A stretch of DNA of 64,000 nt. Source: Capsulimonas corticalis. GTDB lineage: Bacteria; Armatimonadota; Armatimonadia; Armatimonadales; Capsulimonadaceae. Position numbers and translations under genes: made by a program. Position 1 is the first letter of the stretch; each line of letters opens with the position of its first letter. A model generated the notes under the pieces. The model did no database searches. It was not told the origin of the DNA and saw nothing but the letters and a program-made list of their open reading frames with translations. Shown one piece after another: positions 25,685-32,758 of this stretch. The stretch spans positions 1,736,001 through 1,800,000 of the forward strand of contig NZ_AP025739.1 in the NCBI RefSeq assembly GCF_003574315.2, read 5' to 3'.

Positions 25685-26488
25685 TCATTTTCGGATCAAT
25701 CGGTGCGGTTCGGCATGGACGAGCGCAGGCGTCAGATTGCCTAGTGACTGATGCGGCCGAACCTCATTGTAGAACTTCAAATAAGACGCCAAACCTTGGC
25801 GAGCCTCGTGCGGCGTTTCGTAATCGGCGAGGTAGACTTCCTCTTGTTTGACGCTGCGCCACAGCCGCTCCGTGAAAATGTTATCCACATAGCGTCCGCG
25901 ACCATCCATCGAGATGCGCGCTCCCGCCGCCAGAAATCGGCTCGTAAATCGCTCGCTCGTAAAGTGGCTGCCCTGATCCGAGTTGACAATTTCAGGCACA
26001 GCATGGCCTAGGGCCGTATCTATACAAGACAGGACGAACGGCATTTCCAATGTATCGGATAATTCCCAGGCGACAACGTGTCGGGAAAACCAGTCCAAGA
26101 ACGCTACCAGATAAAGGAAGCCGCCACGCAGCCGAATATAGGTGATGTCTACGCCCCAGACGTGATTGGGTCGATCAATGCAAAGACCGCTCAGTAGGTT
26201 CGGATAAATCTTGTGGTCTGGACCACTGGGCTTCGACAGATTTGGCGCACAATACAGAGTAAACAGGCCCATTTCCGCACGATACCGACGGATCGTATGC
26301 CGCCCGACGATGATGCCTTCCTGCGCCAAAAGCGTCACCAGTTTGCGTGTTCCAAGACACGGCCGCTGGGTGTACCATTCGTCCAGTCGATGCTTGATTG
26401 CGATCTTCGCCTCCCGAGCGGGACGCGGTTCGTAGTACAAGCAGCTGCGCGCCACGGACAGCAGATCGGCCTGCCAGAGCAGCGGCAT
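25685..26488 (-). CDS. IS3-family transposase OrfB (second element)
   Basis: Integrase-core transposase. HTH_21 part with RPCLGTRKLVTLLAQEG is followed by the DDE residues in VWGVDITYIRLRGG (Asp), IVNSDQGSHFTS (Asp) and DNIFTERLWRSVKQEEVY (Glu), and it ends YNEVRPHQSLGNLTP. The YVDN variant and RPHQ tail place it apart from the first IS3 element, nearer the IS150/IS2-like branch. The frame is open upstream of the ATG, so the real start or a recoding event with orfA cannot be fixed. Confidence 0.92.
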   Translation of the reverse strand: MPLLWQADLLSVARSCLYYEPRPAREAKIAIKHRLDEWYTQRPCLGTRKLVTLLAQEGIIVGRHTIRRYRAEMGLFTLYCAPNLSKPSGPDHKIYPNLLSGLCIDRPNHVWGVDITYIRLRGGFLYLVAFLDWFSRHVVAWELSDTLEMPFVLSCIDTALGHAVPEIVNSDQGSHFTSERFTSRFLAAGARISMDGRGRYVDNIFTERLWRSVKQEEVYLADYETPHEARQGLASYLKFYNEVRPHQSLGNLTPALVHAEPHRLIRK

Positions 26489-26528
26489 AGCATGGCGCTC
26501 TTCGCGTTCGACCAGGGCCAGGCGCTCG

Positions 26529-26843
26529 TTAAGCGTCAGGTTCGAGGCCAGATTTTAATAAGATTCTAGTTTTCAGCCAGTTCACCTGCGTCGTGAGGCG
26601 ACCGATCTCCTGGTAAAGCTGTTCGACTTTCTGCTCCTGCGATTCGTGAGCTTTGGCCTGCGAGTTCTTGCGTTCGAAGACCAGCGCCAAATCCGCGATG
26701 GCTTCCTGCTTCCACTTGGTCAGCAGGTTCGGATGAATCTGATGCTCGGAAGCAAGCTGGGCAACAGTCTTTGTCTCTTTGAGCGCCTCCAAAACGACCT
26801 GGGCTTTGAAGGCGGCGGAATACTGTTTTCGGGTGTTGGGCAT
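26529..26843 (-). CDS. IS3-family transposase OrfA (second element)
   Basis: HTH_Tnp_1 protein of 104 residues: QYSAAFKAQVVLEALKETKT and LASEHQIHPNLLTKWKQEA form the helix-turn-helix, followed by a coiled-coil tail (EQKVEQLYQEIGRLTTQV). It is the first gene of the element and ends 40 bp before the annotated orfB start. Confidence 0.9.
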   Translation of the reverse strand: MPNTRKQYSAAFKAQVVLEALKETKTVAQLASEHQIHPNLLTKWKQEAIADLALVFERKNSQAKAHESQEQKVEQLYQEIGRLTTQVNWLKTRILLKSGLEPDA

Positions 26844-26903
26844 GGTGGTGAATCCACCTTAATTGTGCCCCATTTACTGTCCGAATTTATGGGACCATTA
26901 TAG

Positions 26904-27095
26904 ACCTACGGCGGGCTGATCGAGCTGACCCTGCATGTCGAAGCGCTAGGGATGCACGGGGAGAACGCGATCACGATGCTCGAATCGGAAGAGTCGCTCA
27001 TAAAGTACAACCAGTGGAGAACTCACGCCTGCCGGGAATGGAAGGCGCAGCATTACAAGAAAAAGGGGAAATTGGGGGAAAATGAATCCATCTAA
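26904..27095 (+). pseudogene. 3' fragment of an unknown gene cut by the second IS3 element
   Basis: A 63-codon frame with no start runs from just inside the right IS border to TAA at 27093-27095 (contains EALGMHGENAITMLESEES and WRTHACREWKAQHYKKKGK). It has a coherent coding look, charged and helical, but no recognised family. The 5' part appears to have been lost. Confidence 0.4.
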
Positions 27096-27155
27096 TAATG
27101 GTTAGACCAGTGCGACCATTATTAGATGGATTAACGAATGCCATCTAATAATGGT
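27085..27155. repeat. 18-bp inverted repeat plus a third direct copy
   Basis: AATCCATCTAATAATGGT (27085-27102) and its perfect complement (27115-27132) flank a 12-nt loop, and CCATCTAATAATGGT recurs at 27141-27155. The arms contain the TAATAATGG half-site seen in the operator at 3753-3772, probably by chance. The hairpin could terminate the truncated upstream gene. Confidence 0.6.
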
Positions 27156-27172
27156 CGATTGAACGGTGATGA

Positions 27173-27310
27173 ATCATTTTGTACTGGCTACGCCGTACGA
27201 ATGAATGCGTACTTTGGGTAGTCGCCCATAGTGGCGTTGATGCCGCGCTACGTAAAATTGATGCCGCGCTACGTAAAGAGGTGCGGAAAATACGTGAAAA
27301 AGACGAATAA
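27173..27310 (+). pseudogene. Short heptad-repeat reading frame, probable gene remnant
   Basis: The frame after a stop at 27170 reads through VDAALRK-IDAALRK-EVRKIREKDE to TAA at 27308-27310. The two heptads come from a 20-bp direct repeat with a 21-bp period (27237-27256 and 27258-27277). No good start is seen. It could be the tail of a coiled-coil protein or an unrecognised tiny gene. Confidence 0.3.
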
Positions 27311-27361
27311 AAGGGTGCGGGGAGCACTTATCGACGACGGCTCCACGCCGAGGAATTGACC

Positions 27362-27865
27362 ATGACTGATTTCGGTTTCCATCTAAAACCTGACGGGGAT
27401 ATTGAAAACCCTCGCGATGATGAAAAACAGTTTCGTCGTGCGCGCAGAGTCAAGGATCTGACTTATATTGACAGAACTCGCTGGACGAACAGTTATCATG
27501 GTATTCACTCCATGAAGATCCGCTACCAGCAAGAGCAGAGCGAAAGTATCATCGAAGATGTTTGGCTGGAAATGCGCATTGGCAAGAGAGAAGCTGTACA
27601 GATCGAGCTTGCAGATTTGCCAAATTTTTGCGACCGCTGCCAGCAGAAATTCCCAGAAGATGAACTGAAAGCTCGCAAGTATATTCGGACTAAGGCGTCC
27701 GCGCCCGAGACGAAAAGGCTTTGCGCGAAATGTGAAAATGCTATGGAAGGCGATTGTACCTGGTTGGATCGGGGCGATTATGCGTGGATTGACGGGCAGA
27801 TCGTATATCTTGGAGAGCCATCCTCCGAGAATCGATCGCGATATTTCGGCGAGGAAAGAGTGTAA
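27362..27865 (+). CDS. Hypothetical protein with zinc-ribbon-like cysteine pairs
   Basis: A 167-residue soluble protein not recognised. About residues 88-130 carry two CxxC knuckles (FCDRCQQKF and LCAKCEN), which suggests a bound zinc ion. The N-terminal half is charged. The ATG at 27362 was preferred to TTG 27356 because GAGGAA (27350-27355) is 6 nt upstream. It converges on an XRE regulator gene with no gap, as in small phage or island immunity regions. Confidence 0.6.
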   Translation: MTDFGFHLKPDGDIENPRDDEKQFRRARRVKDLTYIDRTRWTNSYHGIHSMKIRYQQEQSESIIEDVWLEMRIGKREAVQIELADLPNFCDRCQQKFPEDELKARKYIRTKASAPETKRLCAKCENAMEGDCTWLDRGDYAWIDGQIVYLGEPSSENRSRYFGEERV

Positions 27866-28165
27866 CTATCTAGCAACCTTGTGGATGAGTTCTCTGATTT
27901 GTGGCGCCAAATTTTCGTAATCCTGGACGATAGCCTCATAGAGATCCGGTTCGATTACCTGCGCCACGGCGAAAAAGACAGCCATTTCGACATTGAGTTC
28001 CCGCGCAAGGATCAGTAGAGTTTCCGCGCCTGGACGTTCCTCTCCTCGCTCAACTTTACTGAGCCACGAAGGCGAACGACCGATTCGTCGCGCGAAGCGC
28101 CGCATACTTTCGTGTCCGAGTTCGATCCTTCGGCTACGGATGAATTCACCAAGATTGTTATTCAC
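27866..28165 (-). CDS. XRE-family HTH transcriptional regulator
   Basis: A 99-residue Cro/CI-type repressor. The helix-turn-helix spans about residues 6-62 (LGEFIRSRRIELG, RFARRIGRSPSWLSKVERGE). The GTG start at 28165 has GAGGGA upstream. It has no peptidase or metabolite domain. Dyads at 28202-28240 lie in its own promoter region and are likely operators. It is probably the repressor of the nearby mobile region. Confidence 0.85.
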   Translation of the reverse strand: MNNNLGEFIRSRRIELGHESMRRFARRIGRSPSWLSKVERGEERPGAETLLILARELNVEMAVFFAVAQVIEPDLYEAIVQDYENLAPQIRELIHKVAR

Positions 28166-28201
28166 TCAATTCCCTCGTATGACCTATCCATCTTATTACT
28201 T

Positions 28202-28240
28202 GCTTATCATGTAAGCGATATACTTTTTACTTATCATAAG
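28202..28240. promoter_or_regulatory. Candidate XRE operators
   Basis: GCTTA-TCATG-TAAGC (28202-28216) and CTTAT-C-ATAAG (28230-28240) are related dyads in the promoter region of the XRE gene, with centres about 26 bp apart. Both contain CTTATCAT. Confidence 0.45.
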
Positions 28241-28252
28241 CATGAAAGTCGC

Positions 28253-28492
28253 TTAATCGGTTTGCGCCTTCTTCCTTGGAATCCCTCGTGTCACCACAGC
28301 TCGCTGGACGCCGCGGTAGCTTGCTGGCTGCCACACATCCAGATCTGCCAGCAAAAACGCCATAGCGCCGACAGGCCACACGGCTTTAAGACGTCCTTCT
28401 TTCACAGCCTTGTAGATCGTTGCGACAGAAACCTCTTTTAGCTTCGCCGCCTCCTTCGGCGTGATTAATTGCGCCAAATCGTTTTCATCCAT
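28253..28492 (-). CDS. Excisionase/MerR-like HTH DNA-binding protein
   Basis: About 79 residues. LITPKEAAKLKEVSVATIYKAVKEGRLKAVWP is the classic HTH_17 winged-helix signature of phage excisionases and small DNA-binding modulators. The ATG at 28492 was chosen; a GTG at 28507 is in frame. A perfect 11-bp inverted repeat lies 40-70 bp upstream. With the XRE gene it suggests the control region of an integrated element. Confidence 0.72.
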   Translation of the reverse strand: MDENDLAQLITPKEAAKLKEVSVATIYKAVKEGRLKAVWPVGAMAFLLADLDVWQPASYRGVQRAVVTRGIPRKKAQTD

Positions 28493-28530
28493 GCCGCATT
28501 TTAGCACGCGGGAAAACTAAAGTCAATTCC

Positions 28531-28563
28531 ATTCTACTTTATCATTGACTCGTAAAGTAGAAT
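28531..28563. repeat. Inverted repeat upstream of the excisionase-like gene
   Basis: ATTCTACTTTA (28531-28541) and TAAAGTAGAAT (28553-28563) are perfect complements separated by 11 bp, one helical turn. This is a plausible operator or autoregulatory site. Confidence 0.5.
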
Positions 28564-28790
28564 CCTGTACACTTAATAATTCGAACAAACGAATTGCCTC
28601 GGCGGATGCTACGGACACCCCCGAGGCGTGACCGATCAGACGAATCTGATCGATAAGAGATTTTACCATATTACCGGATCCGGGCGATGTCAATGTCCCC
28701 AGATGCACCAAACATTGATGTTAAGTAATTGAACAAAAGAATCTCAGGTCGCTTGCTTGCACTCTCTGATGTATATCGTACAATAGTGGC

Positions 28791-29213
28791 ATGAAATTCG
28801 TTTCTACTCTCTCGGAGGCTGATCAGGCCGACCTAACAGCCGTGTATCGGAGTGGTCCTTCTCATCGCCAGCGTCAGCGCGCCCAAGCCGTACTCCTCAG
28901 CGCCCAGGGATATACACTCGACCAGCTTTCGCAGATCGTGCAAACAGACTTTCGCAGATCGTGCAAACAGACTTTCGCAGATCGTGCAAACAGACTTTCG
29001 CAGATCGTGCAAACAGACGCCGCTACCATCAGCCGCTGGCTCGATCAGTGGAAAGAACATGGGCTGCCAGGGCTCAGTGACGCCCCTAAGTCGGGCCGAC
29101 CGCGCAAAATTGACGCTGTTGTCGAAGCGCATCTGCGTGATGTTCTGCAAAATCCAACGCCTAACTTGAAAGCCGCCTTAGAGGATGCGCTGGAAAAAAA
29201 GGGCTCAAAATAA
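28791..29213 (+). CDS. IS630-family transposase, first frame (HTH part)
   Basis: The N-terminal part: a winged/helix-turn-helix region with LSQIVQTDAATISRWLDQWKE and the linker KSGRPRKID. A tandem expansion inserts 23 residues between two copies of LSQIVQTD, which probably disturbs the HTH. Near its end A-AAA-AAG (29195-29201) is a classical -1 slippery heptamer in the right phase, joining this frame to the catalytic frame downstream. Confidence 0.85.
   Translation: MKFVSTLSEADQADLTAVYRSGPSHRQRQRAQAVLLSAQGYTLDQLSQIVQTDFRRSCKQTFADRANRLSQIVQTDAATISRWLDQWKEHGLPGLSDAPKSGRPRKIDAVVEAHLRDVLQNPTPNLKAALEDALEKKGSK
28926..29017 (+). repeat. Four perfect 23-bp tandem repeats inside the transposase gene
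   Basis: Four exact copies beginning CTTTCGCAGATCGTGC start at 28926, 28949, 28972 and 28995. The ancestral gene needs one copy. Because 3 x 23 = 69 bp is a multiple of three, the expansion keeps the reading frame. Confidence 0.95.
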
Positions 29214-29860
29214 GCTGGTCGACCGTTAAACGCGCGCTGCGAAGGATCGATTACACCTATCGGCGCACTCGCCGCCGCCCGCCCAAAACGCCTCCTGTGG
29301 AGGTGCAGGAACGAACGCAACGCGCGCTCTTGCGCATGCATCGTCTCGAAGAACAAGGCCGTTGCCAGGTGTTTTATGGGGACGAAAGCGGCTTTTGCCT
29401 TCAGCCTCCCGTTCCTTACATGTGGCAGAAGAAGGGCGAGACGGTCTGCATTCCCTCGCACGGGCACTCGAAACGGCTCAACGCCGTCTCGTTCCTGAGC
29501 AAGGACAACCAGATTCATACTTTTCTGGGCTATGAGGCGATCACGGCTCACCACATGATTGAAAGCTTCGATAAGATTGCCAGCCAGATCACGGTTCCGA
29601 CCGTGATTGTCTTAGACAATGCGAGCATCCATCGCGCCAAGATCGTTCGAGAGAAGCGCGCTCAGTGGAAGAAACAAGGGCTGCGGCTTTTCTTCCTGCC
29701 GCCGTATTGTCCTCACCTCAATAAAGTGGAAACACTTTGGCGAATGGTGAAATATCGATGGCTGGCTCCCAGAGACTATGCCAGCTTCGAAACGCTGTGC
29801 AAAAGTGTCGAGAATATTTTACGCAAAATCGGTCAAGAATATCGGATTTCTTTTGCGTAG
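29201..29860 (+). CDS. IS630-family transposase, second frame (DDE domain)
   Basis: Continues the transposase after a -1 shift: KISWSTVKRALRRI, then the DDE core with Asp in VFYGDESGFCLQP, Asp in VIVLDNASIHRAK and Glu in PHLNKVETLWRMVKYRWL. An ATG/GTG-initiated shorter form from 29297 is possible, but the frame is open back to the slippery site, and IS630 members are commonly made by frameshifting. Confidence 0.88.
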   Translation, partial: GLKISWSTVKRALRRIDYTYRRTRRRPPKTPPVEVQERTQRALLRMHRLEEQGRCQVFYGDESGFCLQPPVPYMWQKKGETVCIPSHGHSKRLNAVSFLSKDNQIHTFLGYEAITAHHMIESFDKIASQITVPTVIVLDNASIHRAKIVREKRAQWKKQGLRLFFLPPYCPHLNKVETLWRMVKYRWLAPRDYASFETLCKSVENILRKIGQEYRISFA

Positions 29861-29937
29861 GTACTTATCACGCACCATATCTGCCCGATAGAAAATTGAA
29901 TGGATGGAAGGTGATTTTGCCTCTTCCCTGTTCCTAG

Positions 29938-30197
29938 ATAAGATGCAGCATTACCGAACACTTCGGGCACGGCGGCGACGAGTATGGAAACGACTATGTG
30001 TTCAGCTTCGCGAATACCGCCGGCGAGTCCCTGCTTCAGAAAGAGGGCGAATCCGATCGCACGATTACTGGCGCTTTCGTCCACGACTTTCGGCGCGCGG
30101 CCAGATTATCACAGACACTGCCGATAGCGCGAAGGAGACACAAGCGGTCGCTGATATGGAAAGACTGCTGGCGTTCTGGTACAACACAACAAAATAG
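29938..30197 (+). pseudogene. Frameshifted gene remnant
   Basis: Codon-like sequence begins after a stop at 29935 (EHFGHGGDEYGNDYVFSF ... TGAFVHDF) and must shift frame near 30085 to continue as RGQIITDTADSAKET ... LLAFWYNTTK and stop at 30197. Neither start nor family is visible. It lies just right of the IS630 element and is probably a decayed accessory gene. Confidence 0.35.
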
Positions 30198-30238
30198 CGT
30201 TCGATAGATCATTTAATAGCGTACGATAGATCGTTTAC
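30196..30238 (+). repeat. Two 21-bp direct repeats upstream of a small gene
   Basis: TAGCGTTCGATAGATCATTTA (30196-30216) and TAGCGTACGATAGATCGTTTA (30218-30238) differ at two positions and have a 22-bp period (two helical turns). They may be regulator binding sites or iteron-like sequences. Confidence 0.6.
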
Positions 30239-30242
30239 AGGA

Positions 30243-30512
30243 ATGGATACAGCCATGAAGTCTCAAATCGCCACTCAGTTGCAACTGACCGATGCGGTCT
30301 ATGTACTCCAGCATCTGGAGTCTCCGGAATTCGTTTGTGTTTTACACGAAGGAATCGATTGGATCTGCGCATCCTCCTGTTACGCTTCACTGGCAAATTT
30401 TCAGCGTGGCGCCGGACTAATCGAGTTCACCAAAATCATACACACGCCGGTCAAAACCTTGGTTTTCACACATTTCTATTACGAGGGAAATCTCGTGACA
30501 CTGACACAATAA
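30243..30512 (+). CDS. Hypothetical protein
   Basis: An 89-residue protein with no recognised family, signal peptide or clear membrane segment; it is rather rich in aromatic and Cys residues. ATG at 30255 (MKSQIATQLQL) is an equally good start. It lies directly downstream of two direct repeats, which probably hold its control region. Confidence 0.45.
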   Translation: MDTAMKSQIATQLQLTDAVYVLQHLESPEFVCVLHEGIDWICASSCYASLANFQRGAGLIEFTKIIHTPVKTLVFTHFYYEGNLVTLTQ

Positions 30513-30570
30513 GAGTCGCGCTTCCGTTGGTGGCATCGCCATCTATGATGAGGAAGAGAGTGAAGCCAAT

Positions 30571-31068
30571 ATGCGTGGATTCACGACTGAGGAGCTGCGC
30601 GCGCTGGACGTAAGGATCGCGATCGAAGTTATGGGATACAAATACTTCCGACCAAAATCGCTGTCGTCTTACGAGCAACCGACCGGTTTGGCGTATCTGG
30701 TCGATAGCGCTCATTACGGTACGGATCCTGCTTGGATGATTGCGGAAGATGAATGGCCTCGGGATACTGAATTTCGCGCCTTGCCGCATTTTACCAACGC
30801 CCCTGACGCAGGGGAGGCGATTATCAAAGCGACGCACGCGCGATGGCGTGAGGCAGGTCGTAGACTCTTTTGGCGACTTGAGACAGATCCGACCGATGAT
30901 GCCCACATAGCGTCTATCATAGAAATGAGCGCCGACGGTCATGCGGCTGATATACTATGGGCGCAGGAGCGGGACGAAGTTTCTATGAAAATCGCAATTT
31001 GCAAAGCGGTTCTCGCGCCGGGCGTATTGGCGACGCTTGCATCTTGGTCAATAATCCAGGAACCATAA
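30571..31068 (+). CDS. Hypothetical phage-type protein (ABA-sandwich-like)
   Basis: 165 residues. The opening ELRALDVRIAIEVMGYKYF and the acidic middle with an AxxAHARW-type helix recall the phage ABA-sandwich domain proteins of unknown function often found in prophage early regions. The resemblance is by eye only. It is the last plus-strand gene before the converging prophage late region and may end at the shared terminator at 31247-31280, although 180 bp separate them. Confidence 0.5.
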   Translation: MRGFTTEELRALDVRIAIEVMGYKYFRPKSLSSYEQPTGLAYLVDSAHYGTDPAWMIAEDEWPRDTEFRALPHFTNAPDAGEAIIKATHARWREAGRRLFWRLETDPTDDAHIASIIEMSADGHAADILWAQERDEVSMKIAICKAVLAPGVLATLASWSIIQEP

Positions 31069-31246
31069 TTCCCCAGGATCACGGCGTCATTGGCTTGTGA
31101 CGTGAAGCTGGCGCCGTTCTCACTTTTCACGCCGACCATCAGGAGCTGGTGGACAGCATCGATCTTCTCTTCAAGATCTGATACGGCTCGACGAAAGTTG
31201 GTCTATGAGCCGTGTTGCTGGTCAAAAATCCTCTGCCTGTTACGCA
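31069..31246. other. Intergenic stretch without a supported gene
   Basis: No convincing frame, ribosome-binding site or repeat is seen before the terminator. A short minus frame reaching into it (30939-31139) overlaps the hypothetical gene and was rejected. Confidence 0.4.
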
Positions 31247-31280
31247 AAAGGGGGCGCAGCCATTCGGCTGCGCCCCCTTT
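31247..31280. terminator. Terminator at the downstream end of the prophage late operon
   Basis: AAAGGGGGCGCAGCC (31247-31261) and GGCTGCGCCCCCTTT (31266-31280) form a perfect 15-bp stem with loop ATTC. On the minus strand TTTTGCG follows. The stem is almost identical to the aldolase terminator near 21525, except that the G-run is one longer. Confidence 0.88.
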
Positions 31281-31858
31281 CACACTTCAATATCCAAGCC
31301 CGTCAACTTCTCGCGCAACACCTTCAGCCCCGCGTTACGGATCTGCGCGGCGCGCGAGCCGGACACGCCCAGATGCTCGGCGATCTCCCGATCGTTGAAC
31401 CGCAGCCCATAATACTCGCGTAGCGCCGTTTGTTGATCAGCGTTCGCCGCCAGGCCGACAAGCCGCTCGAATGCATCCTCTCCGTCGACGCGCTCGAACC
31501 CCGGATCGATCCACAAAACCCCCAGACGCTCATCCGCGTCCTCCATCGAGTCGAATGAGATCGTCCCATTCACGGTGTCCCGGTTTCCATAGACATTCTC
31601 GCGCGTCCGGCCGCGCCAATCCCTCAGGACCTGAATGGCCGCACGGCGCGCGCTGCACGTGACCAGCGCCGGCGCGCCGCCTGCTACGTGCGTGAGCCAA
31701 GCGGCGCGGTGCGCGCATGAGATCCCCTCGTCTACCAGGTGAGGATAACCGGCTCTGAGCACCAGCAGCGCCTGGACGCGGCATGTCACGAAAAACCACC
31801 GCTCATATTCCCGGTTTGGGAAGGCCGGCCTCCGCACGCGCGTGCTAGTGCTCTTCAT
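31280..31858 (-). CDS. Sigma-70-like phage protein with region-4 HTH
   Basis: 192 residues. The C-terminal 70 residues are a sigma region 4-type helix-turn-helix: ALREYYGLRFNDREIAEHLG, VSGSRAAQIRNAGLKVLREKL. The middle (AAIQVLRDWRGRTRENVYG) may be a degenerate region 2. It starts 2 bp after the lysis gene upstream and its stop lies in the terminator stem. Phage proteins of this kind act as alternative sigma factors or terminase small-subunit-like DNA binders; the first is preferred because of the ELGVS/AQIRN pattern. Confidence 0.65.
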   Translation of the reverse strand: MKSTSTRVRRPAFPNREYERWFFVTCRVQALLVLRAGYPHLVDEGISCAHRAAWLTHVAGGAPALVTCSARRAAIQVLRDWRGRTRENVYGNRDTVNGTISFDSMEDADERLGVLWIDPGFERVDGEDAFERLVGLAANADQQTALREYYGLRFNDREIAEHLGVSGSRAAQIRNAGLKVLREKLTGLDIEV

Positions 31859-31860
31859 GT

Positions 31861-32643
31861 TCAGCCCTTCCGAAACGACGCGATCGCCGCCGTCCAGGCC
31901 GCCTTGTTCACCGCGACCTGCGCGTCGCCGTCTGCGGGATCCCAGACGTAGATGCTGAAGTTGCTGAAGCCCAGCAGCTTGACGAACGGAAGGAACGCGG
32001 TGTTGTTGATCGTCGGGACCAGGCGCTGCCCGGGGAGAAGCTTGATCAGCGGCCTCCCCTGCGTCACGGCGCCGCTGAGGATCCCCGCAGGCGTCCGCGT
32101 GGTGCCCGGCTCCAGATACGCCTGCGGTTGCCACGTCGCGCAATGCCCCATGAACGCGGCGAATGGAAATGCGGGATGCAGCTGCGGAGACCAGAACGAA
32201 GAGAGGTGCAGCGTGACGCGGTGGCCAGTCGCCTCGGCGATGCCGTGACACAGCTGATCGACGAGCGCCTTCGTCGCGTCCTCGCCGTGTGCTTTGGCGT
32301 ACGCCTCCCATTCCACCTCGGCGTCGAGCACGAGATCGGTGACGCCGGCGGGGATGTTGACGATGATCGTTTGGATCTGCGCGGGGGTGTTGCTGGGACG
32401 GACATACGCCCACGCGCCCAGCTGCAGCCCGATCGTGGCGGCGTCATGGACCAGCGTTTTGTTGTCGACGCCGTGGTAGCTGCTCGCGCCGTCGCTGATT
32501 TTGAACAGGACGTAATCTGCGCCGATTGCCGCCGCGTCATGCAGGTGTCCCAGGATCGTCTGCGGGTCGTGGCACCAGAGGCCGACGCGGCCGGCGAAGA
32601 ACGCCGCGCCGACGGGCGCGACGCTGGGGATAGAGGTTGTCAT
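31861..32643 (-). CDS. TIM-barrel glycosidase-like protein, candidate endolysin
   Basis: 260 residues without a signal peptide. The opening GLWCHDPQTILGHLHDAAAIGADYVLFKISDG and the LVLDAEVEWEAY strand with acidic residues resemble GH25/DUF1906-type barrels, in which acidic residues at strand ends do the chemistry. LPGQRLVPTINNTAFLPFV is strand-like. The place between holin-like genes and the late terminator fits a lysis role. A surface-polysaccharide hydrolase is the alternative. Confidence 0.5.
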   Translation of the reverse strand: MTTSIPSVAPVGAAFFAGRVGLWCHDPQTILGHLHDAAAIGADYVLFKISDGASSYHGVDNKTLVHDAATIGLQLGAWAYVRPSNTPAQIQTIIVNIPAGVTDLVLDAEVEWEAYAKAHGEDATKALVDQLCHGIAEATGHRVTLHLSSFWSPQLHPAFPFAAFMGHCATWQPQAYLEPGTTRTPAGILSGAVTQGRPLIKLLPGQRLVPTINNTAFLPFVKLLGFSNFSIYVWDPADGDAQVAVNKAAWTAAIASFRKG

Positions 32644-32758
32644 GTGGATCCTCGATTCGATGAATAGGAGTTGGGCGATACGATCGGGGCTGAGGTAAAC
32701 TGGGACTATGTTTCAGCCCCCTTCCCATTGGGTAGCCGTGACACGCGAGGAGCTCGTC

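Larger units (their letters stand above)
25620..26897 (-). mobile_element. IS3-family insertion sequence (second type)
   Basis: About 1278 bp. The left end TGGTCCAATTTGTCAAGACAG and the complement of the right end, TGGTCCCATAAATTCGGACAG, are imperfect inverted repeats. OrfA and OrfB are on the minus strand. No target duplication is visible, and the right flank is a decapitated gene fragment, so a deletion or recombination may have occurred at the insertion. Confidence 0.85.
28724..29865 (+). mobile_element. IS630-family insertion sequence
   Basis: A 1142-bp element between TA dinucleotides (28722-28723 and 29866-29867), as expected for IS630/Tc1. The ends AGTAATTGAACAAAAGAAT and (complement) AGTACCTACGCAAAAGAAA are imperfect inverted repeats. 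It encodes one transposase in two overlapping frames and contains an internal 23-bp tandem repeat. Confidence 0.88.

Noticed and set aside
27085-27155. CRISPR array
   Set aside because: Only three irregular copies with no equal-sized spacers and no cas genes in the window; an inverted repeat explains it better.
28523-28711. Minus-strand 62-residue frame upstream of the excisionase-like gene
   Set aside because: It runs across an inverted repeat and likely promoter, has no clear ribosome-binding site and no family resemblance.
28926-29017. CRISPR-like or regulatory tandem repeat
   Set aside because: The repeats are contiguous without spacers and lie inside the transposase frame, so slippage expansion explains them.
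31280-32413. Full 377-residue minus frame upstream of the sigma-like gene
   Set aside because: The first half is a shadow of the TIM-barrel gene; only 31280-31858 has the sigma-like sequence and a start right after the preceding stop.
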